Shown: positions 56,874 to 64,000 of the stretch, one piece after another | Position numbering within the stretch: the stretch's first letter is position 1 | How the letters are laid out: every line of letters starts with the position of its first letter | Source: Chloroflexota bacterium | GTDB lineage: Bacteria > Chloroflexota > Anaerolineae > DTLA01 | Assembly (NCBI GenBank): GCA_014874485.1 | Contig: JADBJK010000027.1 | Span: 32,453-96,452, forward strand | Direction of reading: 5' to 3' | DNA length: 64,000 nt | Program-made: the position numbers and the translations under genes | The notes under the pieces: model-generated | Database searches by the model: none | Seen by the model: only the letters and a program-made list of their open reading frames with translations | Told to the model about the DNA's origin: nothing

Positions 56874-56902
56874 AAGCCCCCGACCCTTGGGCCGGGGGCT
56901 TC
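56874..56902 (-). terminator. Hairpin between the M20 gene and the ZU5-like gene
   Basis: GAAGCCCC pairs with GGGGCTTC. On the minus strand a short ACTTTTC follows, so it could end the ZU5-like gene transcript and, on the other strand, the importer operon. Confidence 0.5.
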
Positions 56903-56958
56903 GGCATGGCCAGTCCTTTCAGGGTGTTGTTGACGGCTACTGTCGGCAGTCCGGGTCT

Positions 56959-57354
56959 TTACCACCACGCGTAACGAGAGAAATGGGACAGGATCGCCGT
57001 TCGGCCGAACATCGGGACCGGCACCCACTGGCTGCCATCCCAGTAGTTCAGCCCGTTCACGGGAAACGCGAAGTGTACGTACACCGGCCGAGCGAAGTCC
57101 ATGTCGGGCGAGAAGGTAACCTCGCGCGCGCCCAAATCCACGGCCATCGTGATCAGGGCATCGTGCGGCAGCGCCTTGGCTGGGATTACGAGGGTAACCC
57201 CCGCCGCCCGCAGGACCCCTCCGCGGTCGGCATTCACGAACTTCTGGACGACGATGGTTTTGCCGCCGGCAAAGGCCGGCATGACGGATACCGTCATGAC
57301 CAGGACCAGCGCCAGCAGCAGCGCAATGGTCAGTTTGGTTTTGGTTGTTTTCAT
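56959..57354 (-). CDS. Small secreted protein with a ZU5-like fold
   Basis: 131 residues from the ATG at 57354, with AAGGAGG upstream. A signal peptide (ALLLALVLVMTVSVMPAFA) is followed by a ~95-residue domain whose GGVLRAAGVTLVIPAKAL and ITMAVDLG resemble the ZU5 pattern (Gly-Gly start, IP.gAl). The C-terminus is aromatic, ending YAWW. I find no enzymatic motif. It is not linked in operon with its neighbours. The domain call is tentative. Confidence 0.5.
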   Translation of the reverse strand: MKTTKTKLTIALLLALVLVMTVSVMPAFAGGKTIVVQKFVNADRGGVLRAAGVTLVIPAKALPHDALITMAVDLGAREVTFSPDMDFARPVYVHFAFPVNGLNYWDGSQWVPVPMFGRTAILSHFSRYAWW

Positions 57355-57523
57355 TTTGCACCTCCTTCGGTAGCCCGGCTATCCCAACAAGTAGGACCCG
57401 TAGCTTTGCGCCCCATCCTTGCGGATGGTTTGCCTTTTCGGGCGGTGCCTTGGCAGAGAAAGTCGCCTTTCTTGCGTCTGGTGGTCGCGCCCCACGCTCA
57501 GGACTGGCCAGAGCCTGCGAGAG

Positions 57524-60500
57524 TTAGCGGACAGACGCGCCGCCCATAGGCACACCCTGTTTGAACACATCCACGTCGTGATTGGCCTCCATCGCCTCCT
57601 TTTCCAGGCCGAGTTCGGCGTAGGCCTCGGCTGCGGCCTGCATGTAGGGAATCGCCGCTGCCGCCATGTCCCCTGCGGCGAGCAGACGCGCCAATTCGCG
57701 CGAAGTCTCCGCCCAGTTCAGGCGGTCGCCCAGTTCGCCGTAGGACGCGATGGCCTCGGCGAAGTGCTTCTGCGCCTGCGCCACGTCCCCGTTGCGTGCC
57801 GCGATCCGCCCGAGGATGCGGCTCGTATCCGCCTTCCCCAACTCATCGCCGATGCGCAGGAATGTATCGCGGGCCGTCTTGCACAAGTCGGCGGCTGCGG
57901 TGCTGTTGCCCTGCGTCAGTTCCAGTTCGGCCAGATGCTGTTGGGTCAGGGCGGTGTGGTACACGTCGCCGACCTTTCGGAAAATCGCCAGCGCATCCTG
58001 GTAGCAGACACGCGCCTCGTCGGGCTTGCCGATGGACGCATAGACGAACCCCAGGTTGAGCGATCCGCGCGCGCTGTCCAGCGGGCGGCCTCCCGCCTCA
58101 AAGATGCGGATGGTCTGGCGATAGTGCTGGATCGCGTCCTCTTTCCGACCCTGGGCGTCCAGGATGTTGCCCATGTTCCCCAGAATGCGCGCTCGGAGCA
58201 GCGCATGCTCTTCTCCTTGCACCAGACCCTCCGCCCAGCGAAGGCTGTCCAGCGCGTCATCCCAGTTGCCGGTCTGGAACAGGACGATGGCCCGCACCGA
58301 CAGCGCCTGCGCGATGGTGGGCGTCGCCCCGGCCTTCTCGGCGAGGCCCATGGCGCGCGCCGCCAGTTGCAGGGCGATGTCCCACTCGTTCCTCCGCGCG
58401 TGCAGGCGTGCGATCTCGGTCAGCACCTCGGCCTCGCGCGAAGCATCCCCCTGCTGCTGGCTCAACGCGAGGGCCCGCTCCAGTTCTTCCAGTGCGCCCT
58501 GCAAGTCGCCGGCCACCTGCAGCAGCGCCGCACGCTGCTGGCGCAGGTCGCGCTCCTGCTGCGCGTAATGCGGGTCGCCAGGGAGGTGGGCGATGCAGTC
58601 CAGCGCCAGGCGGTTGAAGTGCAGCGCCTCTTCCAAAGCCCACTGCCGCTCGGCGCGCTCGGTGGCCATCTGCGCGTAGCGGAGTCCTGTGCGGTAGTCC
58701 GCGCCCTGGGTGAAGTGATGCGCCAGGTCGTAGGCGACCTCTTCAAGCCGACCGGCGAACAGTTCTTCCAGCCGCTTTGCGATGATGAGGTGATATTCCA
58801 CGCGCAGCGGCTCGGCCAGTTCCTCGTACAGCACGTCTCGGATCAGGTGGTGCGTGAACGTGTACGTGCCGCTTTCAAAGGCGATGAGTTGATGGTTCTT
58901 CTCCAGCCGCCCCAGCCGACGCAGCAACTCCACTTTGGACAGTCCCAGCGCCGCGCTGATGGTCTCCACCGTGAACCGCCGCCCCATCACGGCGGCCACG
59001 TCCAGAATCTCGCGGCTCGTCTCGTCCAGGCGCTGCAGCCGCCGGATGATGACATCGTGGACGCGCTGCGGCACGCGCATCTCTTCCGGCCTGCCGACAA
59101 GCCGCCACCCCGCCTCGGTGTACACCAGTTGTCCTTCCTCCTGCCACATCCGCAGGGCCTCAAGGATGAAGAACGGGTTGCCTTCGGTCTCCGTGTACAC
59201 CCGCGCCAGGAAATTGGAATCCTCCGGCGCGCCCGGCAGTACCTGCTTCACCAGCGCATCGCTTTGCTCGCGCGTCAGCGGCGCGAGCGTCAGGCGCTCA
59301 AACAGGCGCTCGCGGCTCATGCGCTGCATGACTTCTTGCAACGGGTGAGGTTCCGCGCCCGTCTCCTGGCGGATGTCCTCCTCGCGGTACGTGCCCACGA
59401 GCAGGATGGGAACCGCCTGGATGTTGCGCGCCAGATAGTGGAGCAGCCGCAGTGTCGCAACGCTGGCCCACTGCAGGTCGTCCACGAACAGGAGCAACGG
59501 CTGTCGCTGGCCGAGGGCGGTGAGCACCTGCCGAATGGTCTCAAACAGCGCGGTCTGGGCGTCGGCCCACCCCAGCGCCTCGTGGGCGGCAGGTGCCCCG
59601 CCTGTGGCCGCGTAGGGCAGGAAATTGGACAGGCGGGCGATCAGGTGGGTGATGGTATCCTCGTCCTCGGGTGTGCCGACCATCGTCTCCCGCGTGTCCA
59701 GGTAGGATTGCAGAATCTCCACGAACGGCAGGTACGGGTTCGGGTCTTCCTGGTACAGGCAGTGGCCGGTGAGGCACAGGAAGCCTGCCGGCCGCGCATC
59801 GCGCTGGATTTCCGCGACGAGGCGCGTTTTGCCCAGTCCGGCTTCCCCGCTGACGAGCACGAGGCCGCCCCTGGAGTTGCGCGCCCGTTCCAACGCCTGG
59901 CGCAGGAACGCCAGTTCGCGGTCGCGGCCCACAAGCGGGATGTGCGATGTGGCCAGCATCTCATCGGACGGCAGCGTGGGGTCAAACAACGTGGCCGGCA
60001 GGGATGTGCCCTTGTCCAGCGCATCCAGGCACAGGCGTATGGCCGACGCCAGTTCCACCGCCGACTGGAACCGCTGCTCGGGTTGCTTGTGGAGCAACCG
60101 CCACACCAGCCCGTCCACGGCGGGCAGGACTTCGGGTGCAAGCCGCCGCACGGGAATCGGCTGCTCGTTGATGTGCTTGAAAATGAGGGCAGCGGTGTTC
60201 TCGGCGACGAAGGGGAGTTGGCCGCTGATCATTTCGTACAGCATGACGCCGAGCGCGTACAGGTCGCTGCGAGCGTCGGTCGTGTCGCCGCGGGCCTGCT
60301 CCGGCGAGATGTAGGCCGCCGTGCCCATGAGGACGCCCGCCATGGTTACCGCCGAGGCGTCGGCCACCTTCGCCAGGCCGAAGTCCATGACCTTGACCGT
60401 GCCCTCTGCCGTCAGCATGATGTTGCTCGGCTTCAGGTCGCGGTGGACGATGTGGTGCGCGTGGGCATGGGCCAGGGCCTCGCTCACCTGCAGCGCGATC

Positions 60501-60844
60501 TCCAGCGACGTCCGCAGGTCAAGCGCCTGCCTGTCCATCCGTTCGCGCAGGCTCTCGCCCCGGATGTACTCCATGGCGATGTAGTAGGAGCCGTTGTCCT
60601 CGCCGACCTCGTAGGTCTCCACGATGTTGCGGTGGCGCAGGCGAGTGCCGGCCATCCCCTCGCGCAGGAACCGCGCGACGCGGTCGGGCATGGCCGCGTA
60701 TTCGGGCGGCAGCACCTTGAGGGCCACTTCTCGCCCGGTTTCCTGGTGCTGGGCAAGGTACACAGCGCCCATGCCGCCGCGCCCGATGACGCGAAGGGGT
60801 CGGTAAGGCCCTATGCAGTTCGTGGGGGGACTGCTGCTGTCCAC
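57524..60844 (-). CDS. Ser/Thr protein kinase fused to AAA-ATPase and TPR (PknK-like)
   Basis: 1,106 residues from the GTG at 60844, nine bases after GGAGAG and six bases after the upstream stop. Kinase domain (about 10-270): IGRGGMGAVY, VALKVL, HRDLKPSNI (a canonical RD kinase), DFGLAKV and MGTAAYISPEQ. An AAA-type ATPase (about 330-600) has Walker A GEAGLGKTR and Walker B LLLFVDDLQ. The rest is about ten TPR-like helical repeats (for example ALLRARILGNMGNILDAQG). There is no transmembrane helix. The layout is that of PknK, a signal-integrating kinase. It shares an operon with an FHA-GGDEF cyclase. Confidence 0.92.
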   Translation of the reverse strand: MDSSSPPTNCIGPYRPLRVIGRGGMGAVYLAQHQETGREVALKVLPPEYAAMPDRVARFLREGMAGTRLRHRNIVETYEVGEDNGSYYIAMEYIRGESLRERMDRQALDLRTSLEIALQVSEALAHAHAHHIVHRDLKPSNIMLTAEGTVKVMDFGLAKVADASAVTMAGVLMGTAAYISPEQARGDTTDARSDLYALGVMLYEMISGQLPFVAENTAALIFKHINEQPIPVRRLAPEVLPAVDGLVWRLLHKQPEQRFQSAVELASAIRLCLDALDKGTSLPATLFDPTLPSDEMLATSHIPLVGRDRELAFLRQALERARNSRGGLVLVSGEAGLGKTRLVAEIQRDARPAGFLCLTGHCLYQEDPNPYLPFVEILQSYLDTRETMVGTPEDEDTITHLIARLSNFLPYAATGGAPAAHEALGWADAQTALFETIRQVLTALGQRQPLLLFVDDLQWASVATLRLLHYLARNIQAVPILLVGTYREEDIRQETGAEPHPLQEVMQRMSRERLFERLTLAPLTREQSDALVKQVLPGAPEDSNFLARVYTETEGNPFFILEALRMWQEEGQLVYTEAGWRLVGRPEEMRVPQRVHDVIIRRLQRLDETSREILDVAAVMGRRFTVETISAALGLSKVELLRRLGRLEKNHQLIAFESGTYTFTHHLIRDVLYEELAEPLRVEYHLIIAKRLEELFAGRLEEVAYDLAHHFTQGADYRTGLRYAQMATERAERQWALEEALHFNRLALDCIAHLPGDPHYAQQERDLRQQRAALLQVAGDLQGALEELERALALSQQQGDASREAEVLTEIARLHARRNEWDIALQLAARAMGLAEKAGATPTIAQALSVRAIVLFQTGNWDDALDSLRWAEGLVQGEEHALLRARILGNMGNILDAQGRKEDAIQHYRQTIRIFEAGGRPLDSARGSLNLGFVYASIGKPDEARVCYQDALAIFRKVGDVYHTALTQQHLAELELTQGNSTAAADLCKTARDTFLRIGDELGKADTSRILGRIAARNGDVAQAQKHFAEAIASYGELGDRLNWAETSRELARLLAAGDMAAAAIPYMQAAAEAYAELGLEKEAMEANHDVDVFKQGVPMGGASVR

Positions 60845-60849
60845 AGGCT

Positions 60850-61758
60850 TCACCTCTCCGTATCCTGCCCGTTGCCGGAGTAACTCATCACGCGATTGCG
60901 CCCGGCGTGCTTGGCGCGGTACAGGGCGATGTCCGACTTGTGAATCAGGTCCAGCGCCGCGTCTGCATCGTAAGGGAATGTAGCCGTGCCGATGCTGACG
61001 GTCAAGGGCAGGCGTCCTTCGCCCTTGGACCATTCGTTGCGCTCCACTAGCCCACGCAGCCGCTCGCCGAGGTTGCGTGCGCCTTCAATCCCCGCGAACG
61101 GCGCGAGCACGGCAAACTCCTCCCCGCCGTAGCGCGCCACCGTGTCCTCGCCGCGCACATTGTCCCGCAAGATGCCGGCCACGATGGCCAGCGCCCTGTC
61201 TCCGGCCGAATGCCCCAGGCGGTCGTTGATGAGTTTGAAGTGGTCCACATCTATCATCAGGAACGAGACCTCAAAACCATGGCGGCGCGCCCGCGCCAAC
61301 TCCTCGTTGAGCCGCTCCAGCAGGTAGTGCCGATTGTGCAAATCGGTGAGGCTGTCGCGCGTCGCCCGGCGGTAGAGTTCGTTCTGGCGCTCCAGTTCCA
61401 CGCGGTCCACGTACCGGATGCGGAACACGGTGTCGCCCACCCGAATGAGGTCGCCGTCCTTCAGGTAGGTCTCCGTTATTTGAACGTCGTTCACAAATGT
61501 GCCGTTACGGCTGTCCAGGTCCACGATCTTGGGCCCAGCGCCCGTGAGCACGATCTTGCAGTGCTGGCGCGAGACCCTCGGGTCGCGCACCAGGATGTCC
61601 ACGCCCGGCTGTCGCCCGATGATGTTCTCGCGCACCGCGAGCACGCGCATTCCGCTGACCCCCGTGCCCAACAAAGGAATCAAGCACAGTTCCTGCTGGT
61701 CAGGATTCATCAGTAGTGCTTCTCGTCCTTCTGCTGTGTGCAGGGTCAGGTCGTCCAT
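60850..61758 (-). CDS. FHA-domain diguanylate cyclase (FHA-GGDEF)
   Basis: 302 residues from the ATG at 61758, with GGAGGA upstream. The FHA domain (about 40-115) has the phosphothreonine-binding pattern IIGRQPGVDILVRDPRVSRQHC and LDSRNGTFVN. The GGDEF domain (about 140-295) has YGGEEF and, five residues before it, RGED, a RxxD inhibition site. It should bind phosphothreonine proteins and make cyclic-di-GMP, with product inhibition. The kinase gene six bases downstream is the obvious candidate partner. Confidence 0.94.
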   Translation of the reverse strand: MDDLTLHTAEGREALLMNPDQQELCLIPLLGTGVSGMRVLAVRENIIGRQPGVDILVRDPRVSRQHCKIVLTGAGPKIVDLDSRNGTFVNDVQITETYLKDGDLIRVGDTVFRIRYVDRVELERQNELYRRATRDSLTDLHNRHYLLERLNEELARARRHGFEVSFLMIDVDHFKLINDRLGHSAGDRALAIVAGILRDNVRGEDTVARYGGEEFAVLAPFAGIEGARNLGERLRGLVERNEWSKGEGRLPLTVSIGTATFPYDADAALDLIHKSDIALYRAKHAGRNRVMSYSGNGQDTER

Positions 61759-61774
61759 GGGCGATCCTCCATCG

Positions 61775-62413
61775 TCATGCGGATACCGTCGGCGCACGCA
61801 GGATTCGCGCGGCCAGGGAACTGGAGTGGGCAAGAAGTTTTTCCAGGCGCGAGTGGACATCATCGGTCGGTTGCGGTCGCAGCGCAATCAGGTTCACGAA
61901 CCGGCGATTGACGATGACCACCGGGCAGCGGAAGGGCAACGAGCGGCCTTGGTCCAGGTAGCGCACCGCTGCCTCGGTAATCGCAATGAAGGGCTCCACC
62001 AGGTTCTGCGTGGCAAGAAACGCATCTTCGCCTTCGCGGATATGCAGATAGCCCTCAATGGCCATGCTGTCCATGTACAGGGACGCCGCAACGGGATACT
62101 TGGGGATGTAGCGCGGGTGCGACTTCCTCGTTTCGGGGGCAATGTCCTCCTCGTATGGAATGGCGATGCGAATGTGGTCGCGGCTCACGAGGAGCGACTC
62201 CACGGTCTGGGGCGCGTTGCCGCGGTCAAGAAACTGAAGCCGGGCGTTCTCCAGCCGCAGGTAGGGCGACGTCAGATTCTCCAGCACGTCCATCAGCCTC
62301 TGGTGGCGGGTAACGACCGTCCCGAGGGCGATGTATTCCCCCGTGTGAATCTCCACGCGGAGCGTTTCTCCTTGCTGTGTACCGATGTCTGCTGCCGCAT
62401 CCAGTGTATTCAT
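61775..62413 (-). CDS. Conserved protein of unknown function, in a signalling operon
   Basis: 212 residues from the ATG at 62413. No signal peptide or membrane helix. Residues ~15-85 alternate beta strands (LRVEIHTGEYIALGTVV) and the second part is helical. A segment of the form VSRDHIRIAIP and a C-terminal VVIVNRRFVNLIAL are the only striking patterns. I do not recognise the family. It lies 16 bases before the FHA-GGDEF gene, so it is probably part of the same cyclic-di-GMP output unit. Confidence 0.55.
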   Translation of the reverse strand: MNTLDAAADIGTQQGETLRVEIHTGEYIALGTVVTRHQRLMDVLENLTSPYLRLENARLQFLDRGNAPQTVESLLVSRDHIRIAIPYEEDIAPETRKSHPRYIPKYPVAASLYMDSMAIEGYLHIREGEDAFLATQNLVEPFIAITEAAVRYLDQGRSLPFRCPVVIVNRRFVNLIALRPQPTDDVHSRLEKLLAHSSSLAARILRAPTVSA

Positions 62414-62471
62414 GCTATACACCTATGCAAGTTGGCGATGCTGGTCGTTGACCGGAGGACGGATCATCCGC

Positions 62472-62582
62472 TGTCATGCTGAGCGAAGCAATCTCGGTTG
62501 GCGAGATTCTTCAGCGCTTCGCGCCTCAGTAGGGACAATTCATGAATTGTCCCTACGGGCGCTGCGCGCTCTCGCAATGACA
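62472..62582. repeat. Family A repeat with 28-bp palindrome
   Basis: A TCATGCTGAGCGAAGCAATC unit and a GCTCTCGCAATGACA unit flank a perfect 28-bp palindrome at 62529-62556 identical to that at 46841-46868. It fills the gap between two signalling genes. Confidence 0.8.
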
Positions 62583-62624
62583 AGCCATCAAGAACCCCCC
62601 TGCGCAAAGTACCAGCACCTGTCT

Positions 62625-63650
62625 TCACCCCTCTTCTGCCAGAATCCCCAAGAACAGGCGGCTCAGGCTTGGGTCAAAATGGTTGCCAGCGCCCCGCTCT
62701 ATTTCGCGGAGGGCCACTTCGCGTGGCAGGGCCGGCCGATACGGGCGCTGCGAGGTCATCGCGTCGTAGGCATCGGCAAGGGCCAGGATGCGCGCGCCCA
62801 GGGGAATCTCCAGTTCCTTGAGACCGTCCGGGTACCCGCTACCGTCCCACCGCTCGTGGTGGCTCCGGATCATCCGCAGCGCGCCGTTGAGTTCGGCCAC
62901 CGGCACCAGGATGCGCTCGCTGATGAGCGGATGGGTCTGGATGTGGGCGTATTCCGTCGGCGTGAGAGGGCCGGGTTTGTTGATCACGGCCTCGCTGATG
63001 CCGATCTTCCCGATGTCGTGCAGAAGGCCGGCCATGTGGATGTACCGAATCTCGCTCTCCCGAAGCCCCAGCGCGTGAGCCAGACGCTCGGCCAGGGCCG
63101 CGACGCGCTGCGAGTGTCCCACAGTGTAGGGGTCCTTCGCCTCCAGGCTGTTCGCCAGGGCCATCACCGTGCTGAGCAGCAACCGGTGATTCGCCTCATC
63201 ACGCGGATGTACCCTGGACTGGAACTCAATGTACCGCCGGGCCAGGTTCCTCTGACGCAGCCGCAGGGCCTGTTGGATCGCGTTCATCAACTGATCCAGG
63301 TCAAAGGGCTTCACCACGTAGTCCGACGCCCCAAGCCGCATGGCCGCGATGGCGTGGTCCAGGTCCCCGTAGGCCGTAACCATGATGACGACCACGTCCG
63401 GATATGCCTCGCGGATGATCTGCAGGAGTTCCAGACCGTTGAGTTTGGGCATGTTGATGTCCGACATCACGACGCCGAAGTGCTGCTCCCGTAGCAGGGC
63501 CAGGGCGTCTATGCCGTTTGCCGCGCCGACGGCGGTATAGCCAGCGCGCGCAAGTTTGCGGAGCACCAGGCTCCGCACCGAATCCTCGTCCTCCACCACG
63601 AGGATCGGCTCTGGGTAAATCTGGCCTTGTACGAATTCCTCTACGGTCAT
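62625..63650 (-). CDS. Response regulator with HD-GYP domain (cyclic-di-GMP phosphodiesterase)
   Basis: 341 residues from the ATG at 63650, with AAGGAG upstream. The receiver domain (about 15-135) has Asp64 in VVMSDINMP, and the HD-GYP domain has HSQRVAALAERLA, LLHDIGKIG and HHERWDGSGYPDGL, so the catalytic metal site is complete. It would degrade cyclic-di-GMP when phosphorylated by an unlinked histidine kinase. With the FHA-GGDEF cyclase nearby it forms an opposing pair. Confidence 0.94.
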   Translation of the reverse strand: MTVEEFVQGQIYPEPILVVEDEDSVRSLVLRKLARAGYTAVGAANGIDALALLREQHFGVVMSDINMPKLNGLELLQIIREAYPDVVVIMVTAYGDLDHAIAAMRLGASDYVVKPFDLDQLMNAIQQALRLRQRNLARRYIEFQSRVHPRDEANHRLLLSTVMALANSLEAKDPYTVGHSQRVAALAERLAHALGLRESEIRYIHMAGLLHDIGKIGISEAVINKPGPLTPTEYAHIQTHPLISERILVPVAELNGALRMIRSHHERWDGSGYPDGLKELEIPLGARILALADAYDAMTSQRPYRPALPREVALREIERGAGNHFDPSLSRLFLGILAEEG

Positions 63651-63966
63651 AGACTCCTTCCCCTTCAGGTTAACCTGCTCCCGTCGTGCGGGAACTCCAT
63701 TCCAGATTGTGCCACAAGGCATACGGGTGTGGGGTGAAAATTGCGTGAAAATCTTCGCAAGGTGGTGTGAACACCTCACGCGGGCAGAAGTACTCGGCTG
63801 CCCTGGCCTTGTGATGCGCGTGGGGGCGAAGGTTCACGCAAGCCGAGATGGTTTCTCGTGCAGGATGAAGTCAAATTGGGCCTCGCAAGCCGCAGGGCAA
63901 TTGCATTTATATTGGTGGGCCTGCTAAAATGCGCCCTCGTTGTGAGACTGTCGCATGGGAGGCGCT
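63651..63966. other. 316-base divergent intergenic region
   Basis: No gene is supported. It contains the extended -10 promoter of the following gene and a short palindrome GGTGTGAACACC near 63765, a candidate operator. Confidence 0.4.
63901..63930 (+). promoter_or_regulatory. Promoter of the gene at the right edge
   Basis: -35 TTGCAT (63901-63906), 18 bp, -10 TAAAAT (63925-63930) with TG one base before it (extended -10). Confidence 0.65.
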
Positions 63967-64000
63967 ATGCAGGAAATATCAATGCCCGACATACTACGGC
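63967..64000 (+). CDS. Start of an unidentified gene (cut by window edge)
   Basis: An ATG with GGGAGGCG directly upstream and a promoter 37 bases before it. Only the first 11 codons are visible (MQEISMPDILR). No family can be assigned. Confidence 0.5.
   Translation, partial: MQEISMPDILR

Noticed and set aside
57419..60883. A 1,154-codon open frame on the plus strand opposite the kinase-AAA-TPR gene
   Set aside because: It is the antisense shadow of a gene with clear kinase, Walker and TPR motifs. High GC leaves few stops on the other strand; its protein shows no recognisable domain and is low-complexity.

Overview
The window is one high-GC bacterial contig segment, densely coded on both strands. 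It most likely comes from a Chloroflexota bacterium (Anaerolineae or a relative, possibly thermophilic). This is an inference from several traits: secreted proteins with long Pro/Thr linkers; FG-GAP, DUF11, DNRLRE and pre-peptidase domains; many Hanks-type kinases; a lipoprotein style of export; a TtuA/TtuB tRNA-thiolation pair; and dispersed palindromic repeats around the core GTCATTGCGAG...CTCGCAATGAC. No rRNA, CRISPR array, transposase or phage gene was seen. Three tRNA genes are present: Arg(UCG), Gln(CUG) and Glu(UUC). Many promoters fit the TTGACA / TATAAT pattern with 16-18 bp spacing.

Layout. 0-9 kb, minus strand: a cut GNAT gene, a membrane-anchored PIG-L deacetylase, tRNA-Arg, then a 2-hydroxyacid operon (Ldh2-type dehydrogenase, LarA-like racemase, GlcF-like and GlcD-like subunits), a TPR protein and a DUF1385 membrane protein. 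9-20 kb: a large secreted FG-GAP protein, tRNA-Gln followed by a repeat array and glnS, a ferric-reductase-like membrane protein, a 1,093-residue secreted nucleotidase behind a long leader, a CDP-alcohol transferase-like gene and tRNA-Glu. 20-27 kb: a NYN-HEAT protein, a glycerophosphodiesterase, a PP2C-kinase-kinase operon and an HtrA protease. 27-36.7 kb, mostly plus strand: ttuB-ttuA-yhhQ-era, recJ, a secreted glycoside-hydrolase-like protein, a cytochrome c/Rieske pair (minus), and a GHMP kinase with a beta-solenoid-like partner and a Yip1 protein.

37-49 kb, minus strand: PHP, PAP2-like and Het-C/phospholipase-C-like genes, then the most unusual locus. It encodes a RuBisCO-like protein, two UroD-family proteins alternating with two Tm-1-like (UPF0261) proteins, a metallo-beta-lactamase-fold hydrolase and a GntR/UTRA regulator, downstream of malQ. 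This looks like an uncharacterised catabolic pathway for a sugar-acid or methylated compound. 49-57 kb: gap, fmt, and a peptide-type ABC importer operon (binding protein, two permeases, M20 amidohydrolase, no ATPase). 57-64 kb, minus strand: a signalling island of a kinase-AAA-TPR protein, an FHA-GGDEF cyclase, an unknown protein and an HD-GYP response regulator. It suggests Ser/Thr phosphorylation feeding into cyclic-di-GMP turnover.

Many intergenic gaps are filled by three families of palindromic repeats, two of which have grown into tandem arrays (172 bp and 77 bp units).
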